DNA from: an uncultured Clostridia bacterium
GTDB taxonomy: Bacteria > Bacillota > Clostridia > Christensenellales > UBA1242
Reading direction: 5' to 3'
Assembly (NCBI GenBank): GCA_945921465.1
Contig: CAMEKS010000004.1
Span: 1-55,746, forward strand
Length of the DNA: 55,746 nucleotides
The position numbers were made by a program, and so were the translations under genes. Every line of letters begins with the position of its first letter. The first letter of the stretch is position 1. Positions 1 to 7,025 of the stretch are shown here, in pieces. The notes under the pieces were generated by a model, which did not search any database, was not told where the DNA came from, and worked only from the letters and a program-made list of their open reading frames with translations.

Positions 1-807
1 GTTTCCATAGACTCGCAGTTTGGGCAATCGCTGCAATCTGTCATAGGCGCTTAACTTCTCCCTTAGCCGCTTATCCTTGCCACACACCGCCAAAACATTG
101 ATATCAGGAAAATCTTTTGTCAATTTCTTGACCATTCTGCCCATTGCCGATCCGTCATACGCACCGCCCACCACCAATGCCGTAAAGTTGTCATTATTAA
201 TATTAAGCATTTGCTTCGCTTCTAATTTAGATATGCTATTTTCTATTTTGGATACAATTGGGATTCCCAATACCCGAACACTTGCAATCCCCATTTTGCG
301 ATAAGTTTTTGCCATTTCTTCACTGGCCACTACATATGTATCCAAATTCTTTGCTAGACTAAGATATGGAGTGACAGCATAATCTCCAGCAACAAATATC
401 GTTCTGGCTTTTGCAACTTCCTTTAACCCATCTCTCATCATATCCGACACAATAATCGCTGCAAATATATGTGTGCACACTATCACATCTGGCTCGTAAC
501 TATGCACAAATGCCTGCACACATTCCTTCGCTTTCCCAATATATTTTTGGGCGAGTTTTCGCTTTTTATCATCACTGTCGGCTTCTTTGCATTTGACATA
601 TCTCCCCGCTTCTAAGTTATGCGCCATACGCTGTGCAATGGTGTAATAACCATTTAGCCTTATGTCTAGTTGCTTATTGTTCTTAATAATATCCAATGTC
701 CTAAATGACACATCAGAATGATTAATTGCCATTGCGTTGGTTAGTGCTCGCGCAATAATGTTATAATTATCCCCCGACGATAATGTCAATATCAATACCT
801 TTTTCAT
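1..807 (-). CDS. Glycolipid glucosyltransferase, MGDG synthase/UgtP-like (3' end outside window)
   Basis: The reading frame runs open from an ATG at 807 to the left edge, giving the first 269 residues; the end of the gene lies outside. The protein begins MKKVLILTLSSGDNYN, the N-terminal nucleotide-sugar transferase fold of the GT28 MGDG synthase/UgtP family, and has a glycine-rich VVGGAYDGSAMGR segment near residues 208-222 where this family starts its C-terminal UDP-sugar-binding half. Family members transfer glucose or galactose from UDP-sugar to diacylglycerol at the cytoplasmic membrane face, making glycolipids and anchors for lipoteichoic acid. A second member of the family lies at 38766-40004. 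The family assignment rests on overall pattern, and the exact sugar is unknown. Confidence 0.75.
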   Translation of the reverse strand, partial: MKKVLILTLSSGDNYNIIARALTNAMAINHSDVSFRTLDIIKNNKQLDIRLNGYYTIAQRMAHNLEAGRYVKCKEADSDDKKRKLAQKYIGKAKECVQAFVHSYEPDVIVCTHIFAAIIVSDMMRDGLKEVAKARTIFVAGDYAVTPYLSLAKNLDTYVVASEEMAKTYRKMGIASVRVLGIPIVSKIENSISKLEAKQMLNINNDNFTALVVGGAYDGSAMGRMVKKLTKDFPDINVLAVCGKDKRLREKLSAYDRLQRLPKLRVYGN

Positions 808-903
808 TGTTATTTGCTCCACATATTTTACCAAAGTCTTCATTCTTGATTAATCGGCTTGTGCTGAAGTTATAAATCATTTAATATCTTTGTCTTGCCT
901 TTG

Positions 904-1461
904 TCACACTCTTTTTTTGGGCGTAAACATCATATATAGATAACTTTGTAGCACACAGATCCATACGCCAATATAGCCTAAGATGTTGTATTTCAGAACC
1001 GTGTTGACAACTTGTGTCTGCTGCTGCATATAGCAAAATACCATAATCAATATAGATAGTACAAAAATTACTAGAGCCACAATCACATTAACTGGTGACA
1101 ATCTATAGCCGCACCAATTTAATATATTAAGCACTAATAGTACTACATTTAGGCCCATTACCGCTACATACATCCACATCGCTACTAGTATATTGACCGA
1201 ATTGATATACATCGAATAATCTACATCGGCTTTGTTAAGTAATATTAATAGTGCCTGCTGCGGTTCGGAAGCACTGGCATAATCGGCTGGGGCAAAAAGT
1301 GTGCGAATAATATCCAACCCGCTCACCATTTGAGGCTCGGCATTATGCCCCGACCACGCTATACTAATCTTAAATATTGGCAAAAACAAAGTAGCAATCC
1401 CACACAATATTAGCACTAGACAAATTGCCACCGCCAATTTATTTACTGGCTTTTTAGTCAT
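904..1461 (-). CDS. Small four-helix membrane protein, function unknown
   Basis: A 185-residue protein with no recognised family. Hydrophobic segments near residues 9-32, 88-112, 122-145 and 156-178 predict four membrane helices. A polar 50-residue loop after helix 1 probably faces outside, and a basic KKRV end lies in the cytoplasm. The start is supported by AGAGGAATAAACAA before the ATG. It is transcribed in the same direction as the glycosyltransferase downstream, 96 bases away, so the two may share a transcript. Coding looks real because the frame is long, has a ribosome binding site, and shows an alternating hydrophobic pattern. Nothing in the sequence points to a function. Confidence 0.65.
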   Translation of the reverse strand: MTKKPVNKLAVAICLVLILCGIATLFLPIFKISIAWSGHNAEPQMVSGLDIIRTLFAPADYASASEPQQALLILLNKADVDYSMYINSVNILVAMWMYVAVMGLNVVLLVLNILNWCGYRLSPVNVIVALVIFVLSILIMVFCYMQQQTQVVNTVLKYNILGYIGVWICVLQSYLYMMFTPKKRV

Positions 1462-1621
1462 TTGTTTATTCCTCTTAATCTCTGCTATGTTATAATTATG
1501 TTATCCAATCTATCATATATTTGGATAGCAATACTATTTTATTTTTTTTTGAATGCCCAATTCAAACAAATCCTTGACTAGGCATAGCTTAAAATATAAT
1601 GACAAAATTTTATTGTATTTT

Positions 1622-1653
1622 ATACAGTTTCGACTGTATTCCGTTGCAGCAAC
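1622..1653. repeat. Double-hairpin element J
   Basis: Two adjacent small hairpins: ATACAGT-TTCG-ACTGTAT (1622-1639) and GTTG-CAG-CAAC (1643-1653). It lies just 3' of the YhhN-like gene and resembles the other double-hairpin elements of the window in having short unrelated stems and tiny loops. There is no U-run, so it is not a standard terminator. Membership of the family is inferred from shape only. Confidence 0.4.
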
Positions 1654-1677
1654 ATCAACAGAATGCTTATCATATTG

Positions 1678-2397
1678 TTACACAATCACCGCTATAAATG
1701 CTGTGCATGCTATTAATATTTGCCCTATATAGTATGTTGTGTGATTGAATATTTGCAACATATTATTTTTTGCTTTGCCGCCAAAATATTGCATAGATAA
1801 TATTAAGTCTGACAACAAGAAGAATCCAAGTCCAATAGCCAAACCAATAAAGGCAAGATTGTTGATGGCCAATGCGATTGCCAATGCAGTAACAAAATAT
1901 AGAACAAATGTGTATACGAACGCAACAATGATATTCTTGCCAAAATCAAATTTCATCAATTTGGTTGTAGCAAAATATGTGGCAACGGTCAGCACTGCCG
2001 CAGCACCAAATGCAATCAATATAGGTGTCAACACGTTAATTTCGTATGTGCTCGCCATTCCTAACATCCCTATAGTGTACATAAGATGCCCTACGCCAAA
2101 TGCAGCAAATCCTGCATTGAGATATTCATTCTCGCTCTCGGAATAGGTAACCTTTAGATCAAGCACTATATCCCCAATTAGCCCTGCAACTAGGCCAAGC
2201 AGTATTGCCATATTTCCACTAGATGTATATCCAATTTTTTCGACGCTTAACGCAAAAAGCATTACAAAGCAAAAACTAGCAAGCGCCTTGGTTATAACTG
2301 CATATATACTAGCCCCATACGACCTAACATATATGAAAACTCCTGCAAATAAAACACTCGCCATAATTAGTATAAAAACTGCACCATTTAATGTCAT
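1678..2397 (-). CDS. YhhN-family (lysoplasmalogenase-like) membrane protein
   Basis: A 239-residue, very hydrophobic protein with about eight predicted membrane helices. It carries YhhN/TMEM86 hallmarks: GLIGDIVLDL near residues 89-98, FGVGHLMYTIG near 120-130, GFFLLSDLILSM near 191-202, and a C-terminal NHTTYYIGQILIA segment. Mammalian TMEM86B in this family hydrolyses the vinyl-ether bond of lysoplasmalogens; the bacterial role is poorly defined. Upstream, a GGGGGG motif lies about 17 bases before the annotated ATG and directly precedes ATG AAA AAG TAA, a three-codon open frame. The annotated start is therefore uncertain, or a minimal leader peptide precedes it. The gene is probably monocistronic. 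Confidence 0.7.
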   Translation of the reverse strand: MTLNGAVFILIMASVLFAGVFIYVRSYGASIYAVITKALASFCFVMLFALSVEKIGYTSSGNMAILLGLVAGLIGDIVLDLKVTYSESENEYLNAGFAAFGVGHLMYTIGMLGMASTYEINVLTPILIAFGAAAVLTVATYFATTKLMKFDFGKNIIVAFVYTFVLYFVTALAIALAINNLAFIGLAIGLGFFLLSDLILSMQYFGGKAKNNMLQIFNHTTYYIGQILIACTAFIAVIV

Positions 2398-2718
2398 AAT
2401 TACTTTTTCATCCCCCCTATATAATATCCAAGATATATAATATTATATATATAATCATATATAAGTGTATCAAATAATCTTAGAAAATCAAAATTGATAT
2501 TAATGATAATAAATTTTTCTTACAAATTTAACAAAATTTGTTGCAAAATTAAATACAAATATGTTACAATGCTCTTGCGTAAACAATATTGACGCTGGTC
2601 ATTAACAATGTATTGTCAATGAGCACAACTATTATCCGATATTCTAATTGGATATATCAATTAGATAATCTGCACAATATCAAGTCTATTATGTTTACGA
2701 TAATCATACAACAGCTTT
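2398..2718. other. Intergenic region upstream of tRNA-Leu
   Basis: A very AT-rich spacer between the divergent YhhN-like gene and tRNA-Leu. A promoter-like TTGCAA (2541-2546) with an 18-base spacer and TACAAT (2565-2570) could drive the tRNA, although about 140 bases would then lie before the mature 5' end. No other feature is visible. Confidence 0.35.
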
Positions 2719-2804
2719 GCCGAAATGGCGGAATGGCAGACGCACAAGACTCAAAATCTTGCGAGGGCAACTTCGTGTGGGTTCAAGTCCCACTTTCGGC
2801 ACCA
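2719..2804 (+). tRNA. tRNA-Leu (anticodon CAA)
   Basis: An 86-nt class II tRNA. Acceptor arms GCCGAAA and TTTCGGC pair, the anticodon stem CAAGA/TCTTG frames the loop CTCAAAA, and the anticodon CAA is at 2752-2754. A long variable arm (CGAGGGCAACTTCGT) is typical of leucine tRNAs, and the T-arm is GTGGG-TTCAAGT-CCCAC. The 3' CCA is encoded. It reads UUG codons. It stands alone, followed at once by a strong terminator. Confidence 0.95.
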
Positions 2805-2813
2805 TACAAGTAT

Positions 2814-2853
2814 AAAACGAACCTAAGGGAATTTCTCCTAGGTTCGTTTTTTT
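2814..2853 (+). terminator. Rho-independent terminator of tRNA-Leu
   Basis: ACGAACCTAAGG and CCTAGGTTCGT pair closely (one bulge) around a short loop and are followed by a run of seven T. It lies 10 bases after the tRNA CCA end. Confidence 0.9.
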
Positions 2854-3118
2854 ATTCTGCCAGACGTTATTATCTCAATAATCTAATGTGTTTATAATTT
2901 GTAATTTTGTAATAATTCTTTTCTATTTATTAAGTATCAAATTGAAAGAAACGGCTATTAGAATTTGCGAACTAGAGATATTAGACGCACATAGGCACAA
3001 ATAGTTATAAAATTTGGCATAAGTAAAGCCAATATGTATAAGCACTACTAATGGTATTATAACGCGACAGATCTCGCATTGATTATATAAAAATGGCTAA
3101 AAGTGGCAACTCTACAGC

Positions 3119-3141
3119 CAACTCTACTGACAGTAGAGTTG
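3119..3141. repeat. Perfect 23-bp palindrome
   Basis: CAACTCTACTG and CAGTAGAGTTG are exact inverted arms of 11 bases around one A. A half-copy, GGCAACTCTACAG, lies just upstream at about 3106-3117. There is no U-run after it, so it could be a protein-binding site or an RNA hairpin rather than a terminator. Confidence 0.6.
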
Positions 3142-3164
3142 TATTTGTACACTCTATAATGCTG

Positions 3165-3181
3165 TGTCTAAGGCTTAGACA
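3165..3181. repeat. 17-bp palindrome
   Basis: TGTCTAAG and CTTAGACA pair around one G. It lies 24 bases downstream of the CAACTCTACTG palindrome. No function can be assigned. Confidence 0.5.
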
Positions 3182-3433
3182 AATATTCTTAACATTAGAG
3201 CAACAATATAGATGAGCCGTGCTATATTATAAGTAGTCTTAATGACAAAACGTGCGATCGGTAGTGGCGTAATATGTGTAATTCTCAATTTATCTAACAT
3301 ATATTGTTTATATACAATTTTTTATTTTAGATAATTTGTTTCAAAACAGCGCTTGTGTGCTTTGGCCAAAATATAATTACTCGGCTTTGCACCACAACCC
3401 ACCTAAAATGATATTATAAAAGGAATTAGAAAT

Positions 3434-4297
3434 ATGGAAAAAATTATAATTTCAGCGGAGGCAACTTGTGATTTGCCACGCGACATAATTGAAGAAAATG
3501 ATATAAGGATAGTTGATATGGATTTCTTAATCGATGGTACTGTATATAACACTGCCACCGATGATGTATTGTCGACTAATCTATATGGCAGAATGAGGCG
3601 ATGGGCCAAGACAAGCACCAGTCAGGTTAATGAAATTGCATATCAAGAACATTTTGAAATGTTATTACGCAAAGGTTATACGGTTATACACCTTGCGCTT
3701 AGCAGCGGATTGAGCGGAACATATTACACAGCGGTCAAGGCGGCTGCTGGACTTAATCAATGCTATGATAACAAAGTATATGTGATAGACTCGTTGTGTG
3801 GATGCTCGGGCCAGGGCTATTTGGCAGTACTGGCCAATCAGTTTGCTAAGACTGCCGATAATATTGATCAAGTCTTGCAATTTATAGAAAAAACAAAGCA
3901 TAATATTAATCACTACTTTACAGTAGACAATCTAAAATATTTAAGCAACAGCGGCAGAATCAAGACCGGAATAGCAATAATAGGCAATGTTCTTAATATC
4001 AAGCCTGTAATGCGTATGGACGAAAGCGGCAGTATAGTGGCTGTAAAAAAGGTAATAAGTAGAAAAAAATCGCTACAGGCCCTGTATGACAAATTTGTTC
4101 AATCTGTCAGCCCAGACTGCAAAATGGTATACATCTCTCACTCCGATTGCTATAATGATGCCGAGTATGTCTTTAACCAGATCAAAGTCAATTATCCAGA
4201 CATAAATGTTGTAATAACCAACTTGGGTCCGGTTGTTGGCTCGCATTCTGGGCCAGGCACTGTCGCCATTTATTTCTTAAGCGACAACGGCAGATAA
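3434..4297 (+). CDS. DegV family fatty-acid-binding protein
   Basis: A 287-residue protein matching DegV length and layout. The N-terminus (MEKIIISAEATCDLP) has the family's strand and D(L)P turn. TSTSQVNEIAYQEHF near residues 60-74 and LALSSGLSGTYYTA near 86-99 carry the conserved TSQ and SSGLSGTY motifs that hold the fatty-acid carboxylate. A C-terminal VVGSHSGPGTVAIYF segment is the usual family ending. DegV/FakB proteins bind one fatty acid and, with the kinase FakA, deliver acyl phosphate for phospholipid synthesis. No FakA gene is in the window. The start has AAGGAATTAGAAAT before the ATG. The gene stands alone. Confidence 0.93.
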   Translation: MEKIIISAEATCDLPRDIIEENDIRIVDMDFLIDGTVYNTATDDVLSTNLYGRMRRWAKTSTSQVNEIAYQEHFEMLLRKGYTVIHLALSSGLSGTYYTAVKAAAGLNQCYDNKVYVIDSLCGCSGQGYLAVLANQFAKTADNIDQVLQFIEKTKHNINHYFTVDNLKYLSNSGRIKTGIAIIGNVLNIKPVMRMDESGSIVAVKKVISRKKSLQALYDKFVQSVSPDCKMVYISHSDCYNDAEYVFNQIKVNYPDINVVITNLGPVVGSHSGPGTVAIYFLSDNGR

Positions 4298-4402
4298 CTT
4301 TTCGACTTAGCACAAAAGATTGCGCATCGTTTCAAATACAATAATAATGAAAATTGATATAATATTTTGATTAATTATATTAATTAAAATCAAATATATT
4401 AA

Positions 4403-4466
4403 GTTATCGGAAGTTAGACACAAACGCACCCGATAGAGTCGTTTGTATTTAATGGATATTAATACA
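4403..4466 (-). repeat. Interspersed repeat copy A, tail module (reverse)
   Basis: On the minus strand this reads GTATTAATATCCATTAAATA, then ACAAACGACTC, a CGGGTGCG block, and CTAACTTCCGATAAC. This aligns with the tail modules at 41579-41643 and 45874-45940, which share TTATATACAAGCGATC, a GG(G/A)TACG block, and CTAACTTCCGAT. It is diverged but colinear over about 64 bases. Confidence 0.7.
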
Positions 4467-4751
4467 ATATTCCCATATATGGTGATAATAGGAATTGGAT
4501 ATTTCTATTAAAACAATGTTACTGGTCCCAAATTTTTAATTTTTGTAATTATTTTGTTTTGAGAATATTGATGTGGATAGTATAATATAAATATAATAAA
4601 ATTGTGTATTGCCGTAAAGGCTGCTAATTTGATACTAGCGGAAAGTATTTTAACTATGTGTTATATAGATTATCTGATTTCTTATCCAAAAGTATTAGAA
4701 GAGTCTCTTGTATATAACCGCTGTTAATTTATGTAAATATCGCTATTAAAG

Positions 4752-4812
4752 GCGCTTGCAACAGCAAAATTGAGTTGCAATCAAAAGCGTAAGCGAGCCT
4801 ACATCACTTAGA
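4752..4812 (-). repeat. Interspersed repeat copy A, head module (reverse)
   Basis: On the minus strand it reads TCTAAGTGATGTAGGC, then TCGCTTACGC and TTGCAACTCAATTTTGC. This matches the heads of copies D and E, which share CTATGTGATGT, GCTTACGC or TTCGCAACTCAGTTTGC. It is about 285 bases from the matching tail, so copy A is either interrupted or two separate fragments. It ends about 90 bases upstream of the LemA start. Confidence 0.6.
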
Positions 4813-4903
4813 TTTGGTCAAATTGGGGTGTGAGGTTATAGGCTTTTCGTCAACCTATACATCCAATGATATGGTAAGTTTGCACAGAAAAAGGAGAATT
4901 TAT

Positions 4904-5476
4904 ATGGGATCTTTAGCAATAGTACTAGTAGTGGGAATTGTAGTAGTATTGGGCATTATAGTTGCCTTTATGTTTATCAGTTTTTACAACAAATTTGTCA
5001 GGAGCAGGAATGAGGTAGAAGAAAGCTTTTCTACTATGGATGTGTATATGAAGAAAAGATACGATCTAATTCCTAACTTAGTTGCAACCGTAAAGGGATA
5101 TGCAAAGCATGAAAAAGAAACATTAGAAGCAGTAATTAGTGCTAGAAATCTAGCGGCAAGTGCCAAAACAACTGAGGAAAAAATTGCTAGCAACAACACT
5201 CTTAACAACACTCTTAAGGGTTTGTTCGCAGTCGTTGAGCAATATCCTACGCTACAAGCCAATAGCAACTTCCAAGACTTAATGAATCAATTAAAAGCAA
5301 TCGAAAATGATATTGCGAACGCAAGAAAATACTACAACGCACGAGTTAAATCATTTAATACTAGTATCGAGGTATTCCCTGGTAATTTGTTCGCCAAGAT
5401 GTATCATTTCACCAAGTATCCATTCTATGTGGTAGAAGACGAACAAGAGCGTAAGAATATTAAAGTTGAGTTTTAA
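4904..5476 (+). CDS. LemA family membrane protein
   Basis: A 190-residue protein. One N-terminal membrane helix (residues 3-27) is followed by the LemA helical core: a NKFVRSRNEVEESFSTMDV segment, the hallmark KKRYDLIPNLVATVKGYAKHE near residues 47-67, and the later EVFPGNLFAKM motif. In LemA proteins the N-terminus is short and outside, with the helical bundle in the cytoplasm; the molecular role is unsettled. An ATG 90 bases upstream in frame exists but lacks a ribosome binding site. The start chosen has AAAAGGAGAATTTAT directly before it. A paralogue lies at 45058-45720 beside a DUF3137 gene, but this copy stands alone. Confidence 0.9.
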   Translation: MGSLAIVLVVGIVVVLGIIVAFMFISFYNKFVRSRNEVEESFSTMDVYMKKRYDLIPNLVATVKGYAKHEKETLEAVISARNLAASAKTTEEKIASNNTLNNTLKGLFAVVEQYPTLQANSNFQDLMNQLKAIENDIANARKYYNARVKSFNTSIEVFPGNLFAKMYHFTKYPFYVVEDEQERKNIKVEF

Positions 5477-5508
5477 TCAACCAAATCTGTAATAAATAAA
5501 ACAATAAC

Positions 5509-5546
5509 AAAAAACATTGCTATGACTCAATGGCAATGTTTTTTTA
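5509..5546 (+). terminator. Terminator after lemA
   Basis: AACATTGC and GCAATGTT pair around a 12-base loop and are followed by seven T. Confidence 0.85.
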
Positions 5547-5694
5547 TAAATTGTTATAATATTTTAATTGCTTATATTTTTGGGGTTTTGTAAATAACGC
5601 TGTATATATTTAATAGAATACAAATTAATTTTTTAACACAAAAAGTATTTCTTTTTATTTTTTTCAAATTTTAATACTGCCGCAATAATGACTA

Positions 5695-6624
5695 TTAATA
5701 AATAGATAAGCAGTGTTTTATCGCCGTCTGGTATATGCTTTTGGCAATATTATAATTAGCAGGCGAGGTTGATGCAAAATACTCCATCATTACTCCGCTA
5801 TTAATTTCTAGCACTTGCAACTTGCCGTTAGTGTCCTCTATAATATCCACAGCCGCAAAGCGAATGTTAATAAGTCGCACAATTTTTTCTACAATATTTT
5901 TAATTCTATCTAACTTATTTGCGTCTGTCAAGATCTCGGGAATAGAGCCCTGCCCCAAATTGTGTTTCCAGCCAACAATGATTTTTGCACCAATTTGCGG
6001 CACTGCTTGCATATCCAGCCCGGGCATAATATTATCGTCTGCAATGTGCATTTGCGCCAAAAGTTCTGCCACGCTATGCTTGCCATCTCCTGTGACAAAT
6101 GGGCGAATCTTAGAATATACTAGCATTGGCTTGCCATCTTCTATTATGGTTCGATACTCGGCAACAATATCTATCTTTGGGCTAATAGCCAAGTACTTGG
6201 TGCTAGATAATATCTTGTCAACTGCAGCATCTAATTCTGCCTGAGTTTGGCAAAGTTTTACGTTGTTGCCACCCGTCCCCTTGTTCGGTTTTATCACTAC
6301 CGCACCATATTGCTGCAACATACGCCTCATCGCCGCACGCTCCGCCGATACTACACTGGCTTTGGCACTGCTAAGATCAAAATATTTGTGTGGTACACAC
6401 TCTATCCCATCCCCAGCAAAAACCTCTGACAATGCCGACTTGTCATCACATAGCCTGCACACAGCAGCGTCGTTAAGCGGAAATTTGTATCCATATATAA
6501 TAGCACTCTTGTCGCCATAAGAGACCTTATTAACCCAGTCTCCCTCGTACTGCTTTAACTGAAATTTATTCTCGTCGCAGATCTCTTTTAATATTTTGCT
6601 CATAACCCTCTCTGGATATATCAT
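5695..6624 (-). CDS. ATP-grasp enzyme (cyanophycin synthetase/glutathione synthetase-like)
   Basis: A 309-residue protein with an ATP-grasp fold. Residues about 110-125 read VVIKPNKGTGGNNVKL, the glycine-rich lid. EYRTIIEDGKPMLVYSKIRPFVTGDGKHSVAELL follows in the centre, and LEINSGV near the C-terminus is the metal- and ATP-binding end. The VTGDGKHSVAEL block is like that of cyanophycin synthetase and GshF. Such enzymes join a carboxylate to an amine or thiol through an acyl phosphate. The substrate cannot be told. An upstream in-frame ATG would add 39 cysteine-rich residues with no family match. The chosen ATG has AGGGGGGTGTGAT before it. No partner gene sits nearby. Confidence 0.75.
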   Translation of the reverse strand: MIYPERVMSKILKEICDENKFQLKQYEGDWVNKVSYGDKSAIIYGYKFPLNDAAVCRLCDDKSALSEVFAGDGIECVPHKYFDLSSAKASVVSAERAAMRRMLQQYGAVVIKPNKGTGGNNVKLCQTQAELDAAVDKILSSTKYLAISPKIDIVAEYRTIIEDGKPMLVYSKIRPFVTGDGKHSVAELLAQMHIADDNIMPGLDMQAVPQIGAKIIVGWKHNLGQGSIPEILTDANKLDRIKNIVEKIVRLINIRFAAVDIIEDTNGKLQVLEINSGVMMEYFASTSPANYNIAKSIYQTAIKHCLSIY

Positions 6625-6892
6625 ATCACACCCCCCTATTATTGTAACACCAGCACAACTCGTACAGCAAATATTTTTGCTACCAACCATGATAGTTTTA
6701 TCAAACACTAACATATAATATAGATTGACTCTATCCCTCATCTAAGACGGAGTATAGTATATACCAGTTTATTATTAGTTAGCGCTTACCCTTGCATCAC
6801 TCATCTTGTCTGCATACTCTTAACTATATAATCTAATAATTTTGCCGAGTTGGATTGTATATCACAATACAAACAAATTATATAAAAATAAT

Positions 6893-6953
6893 AAAAAATA
6901 TATATTTCTAATACCTTGGCTTTGTCGCCGCTAGCATAGAAATATATATTTTG
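6893..6953 (-). terminator. Long inverted repeat, likely terminator of the VirB4-like gene
   Basis: AAATATATATTTCTA (from about 6895) and TAGAAATATATATTT (ending about 6951) are near-perfect arms flanking a 26-base GC-richer loop. Read on the minus strand the second arm is followed by a T-rich stretch. It lies 75 bases downstream of the VirB4-like stop codon. The arms are very AT-rich, so termination strength is uncertain. Confidence 0.6.
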
Positions 6954-7025
6954 TTGTTGTATTAAATATTAGACTATTGCATTATTGCTCTATTTACACA
7001 TCGACCATTAAACATTAAGCAATGT

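Larger units (their letters stand above)
2854..3433. other. Intergenic region with two palindromes before degV
   Basis: A 580-base stretch with no convincing ORF. It contains two palindromes (annotated separately) about 250-300 bases before the DegV start. The rest is AT-rich, with nothing recognised. Confidence 0.5.
4298..4903. other. Intergenic region carrying interspersed-repeat copy A
   Basis: A 600-base spacer between degV and lemA. It holds two segments of the interspersed repeat in reverse orientation, at 4403-4466 and 4752-4812, listed separately. The sequence between them is AT-rich without an ORF. Confidence 0.6.

Noticed and set aside
1745..2146. Plus-strand frame opposite the YhhN-like gene
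   Set aside because: The minus-strand frame has clear YhhN motifs, so this is its antisense shadow.
2589..2897. Open frame spanning tRNA-Leu
   Set aside because: It translates straight through the tRNA and its terminator, with no ribosome binding site.
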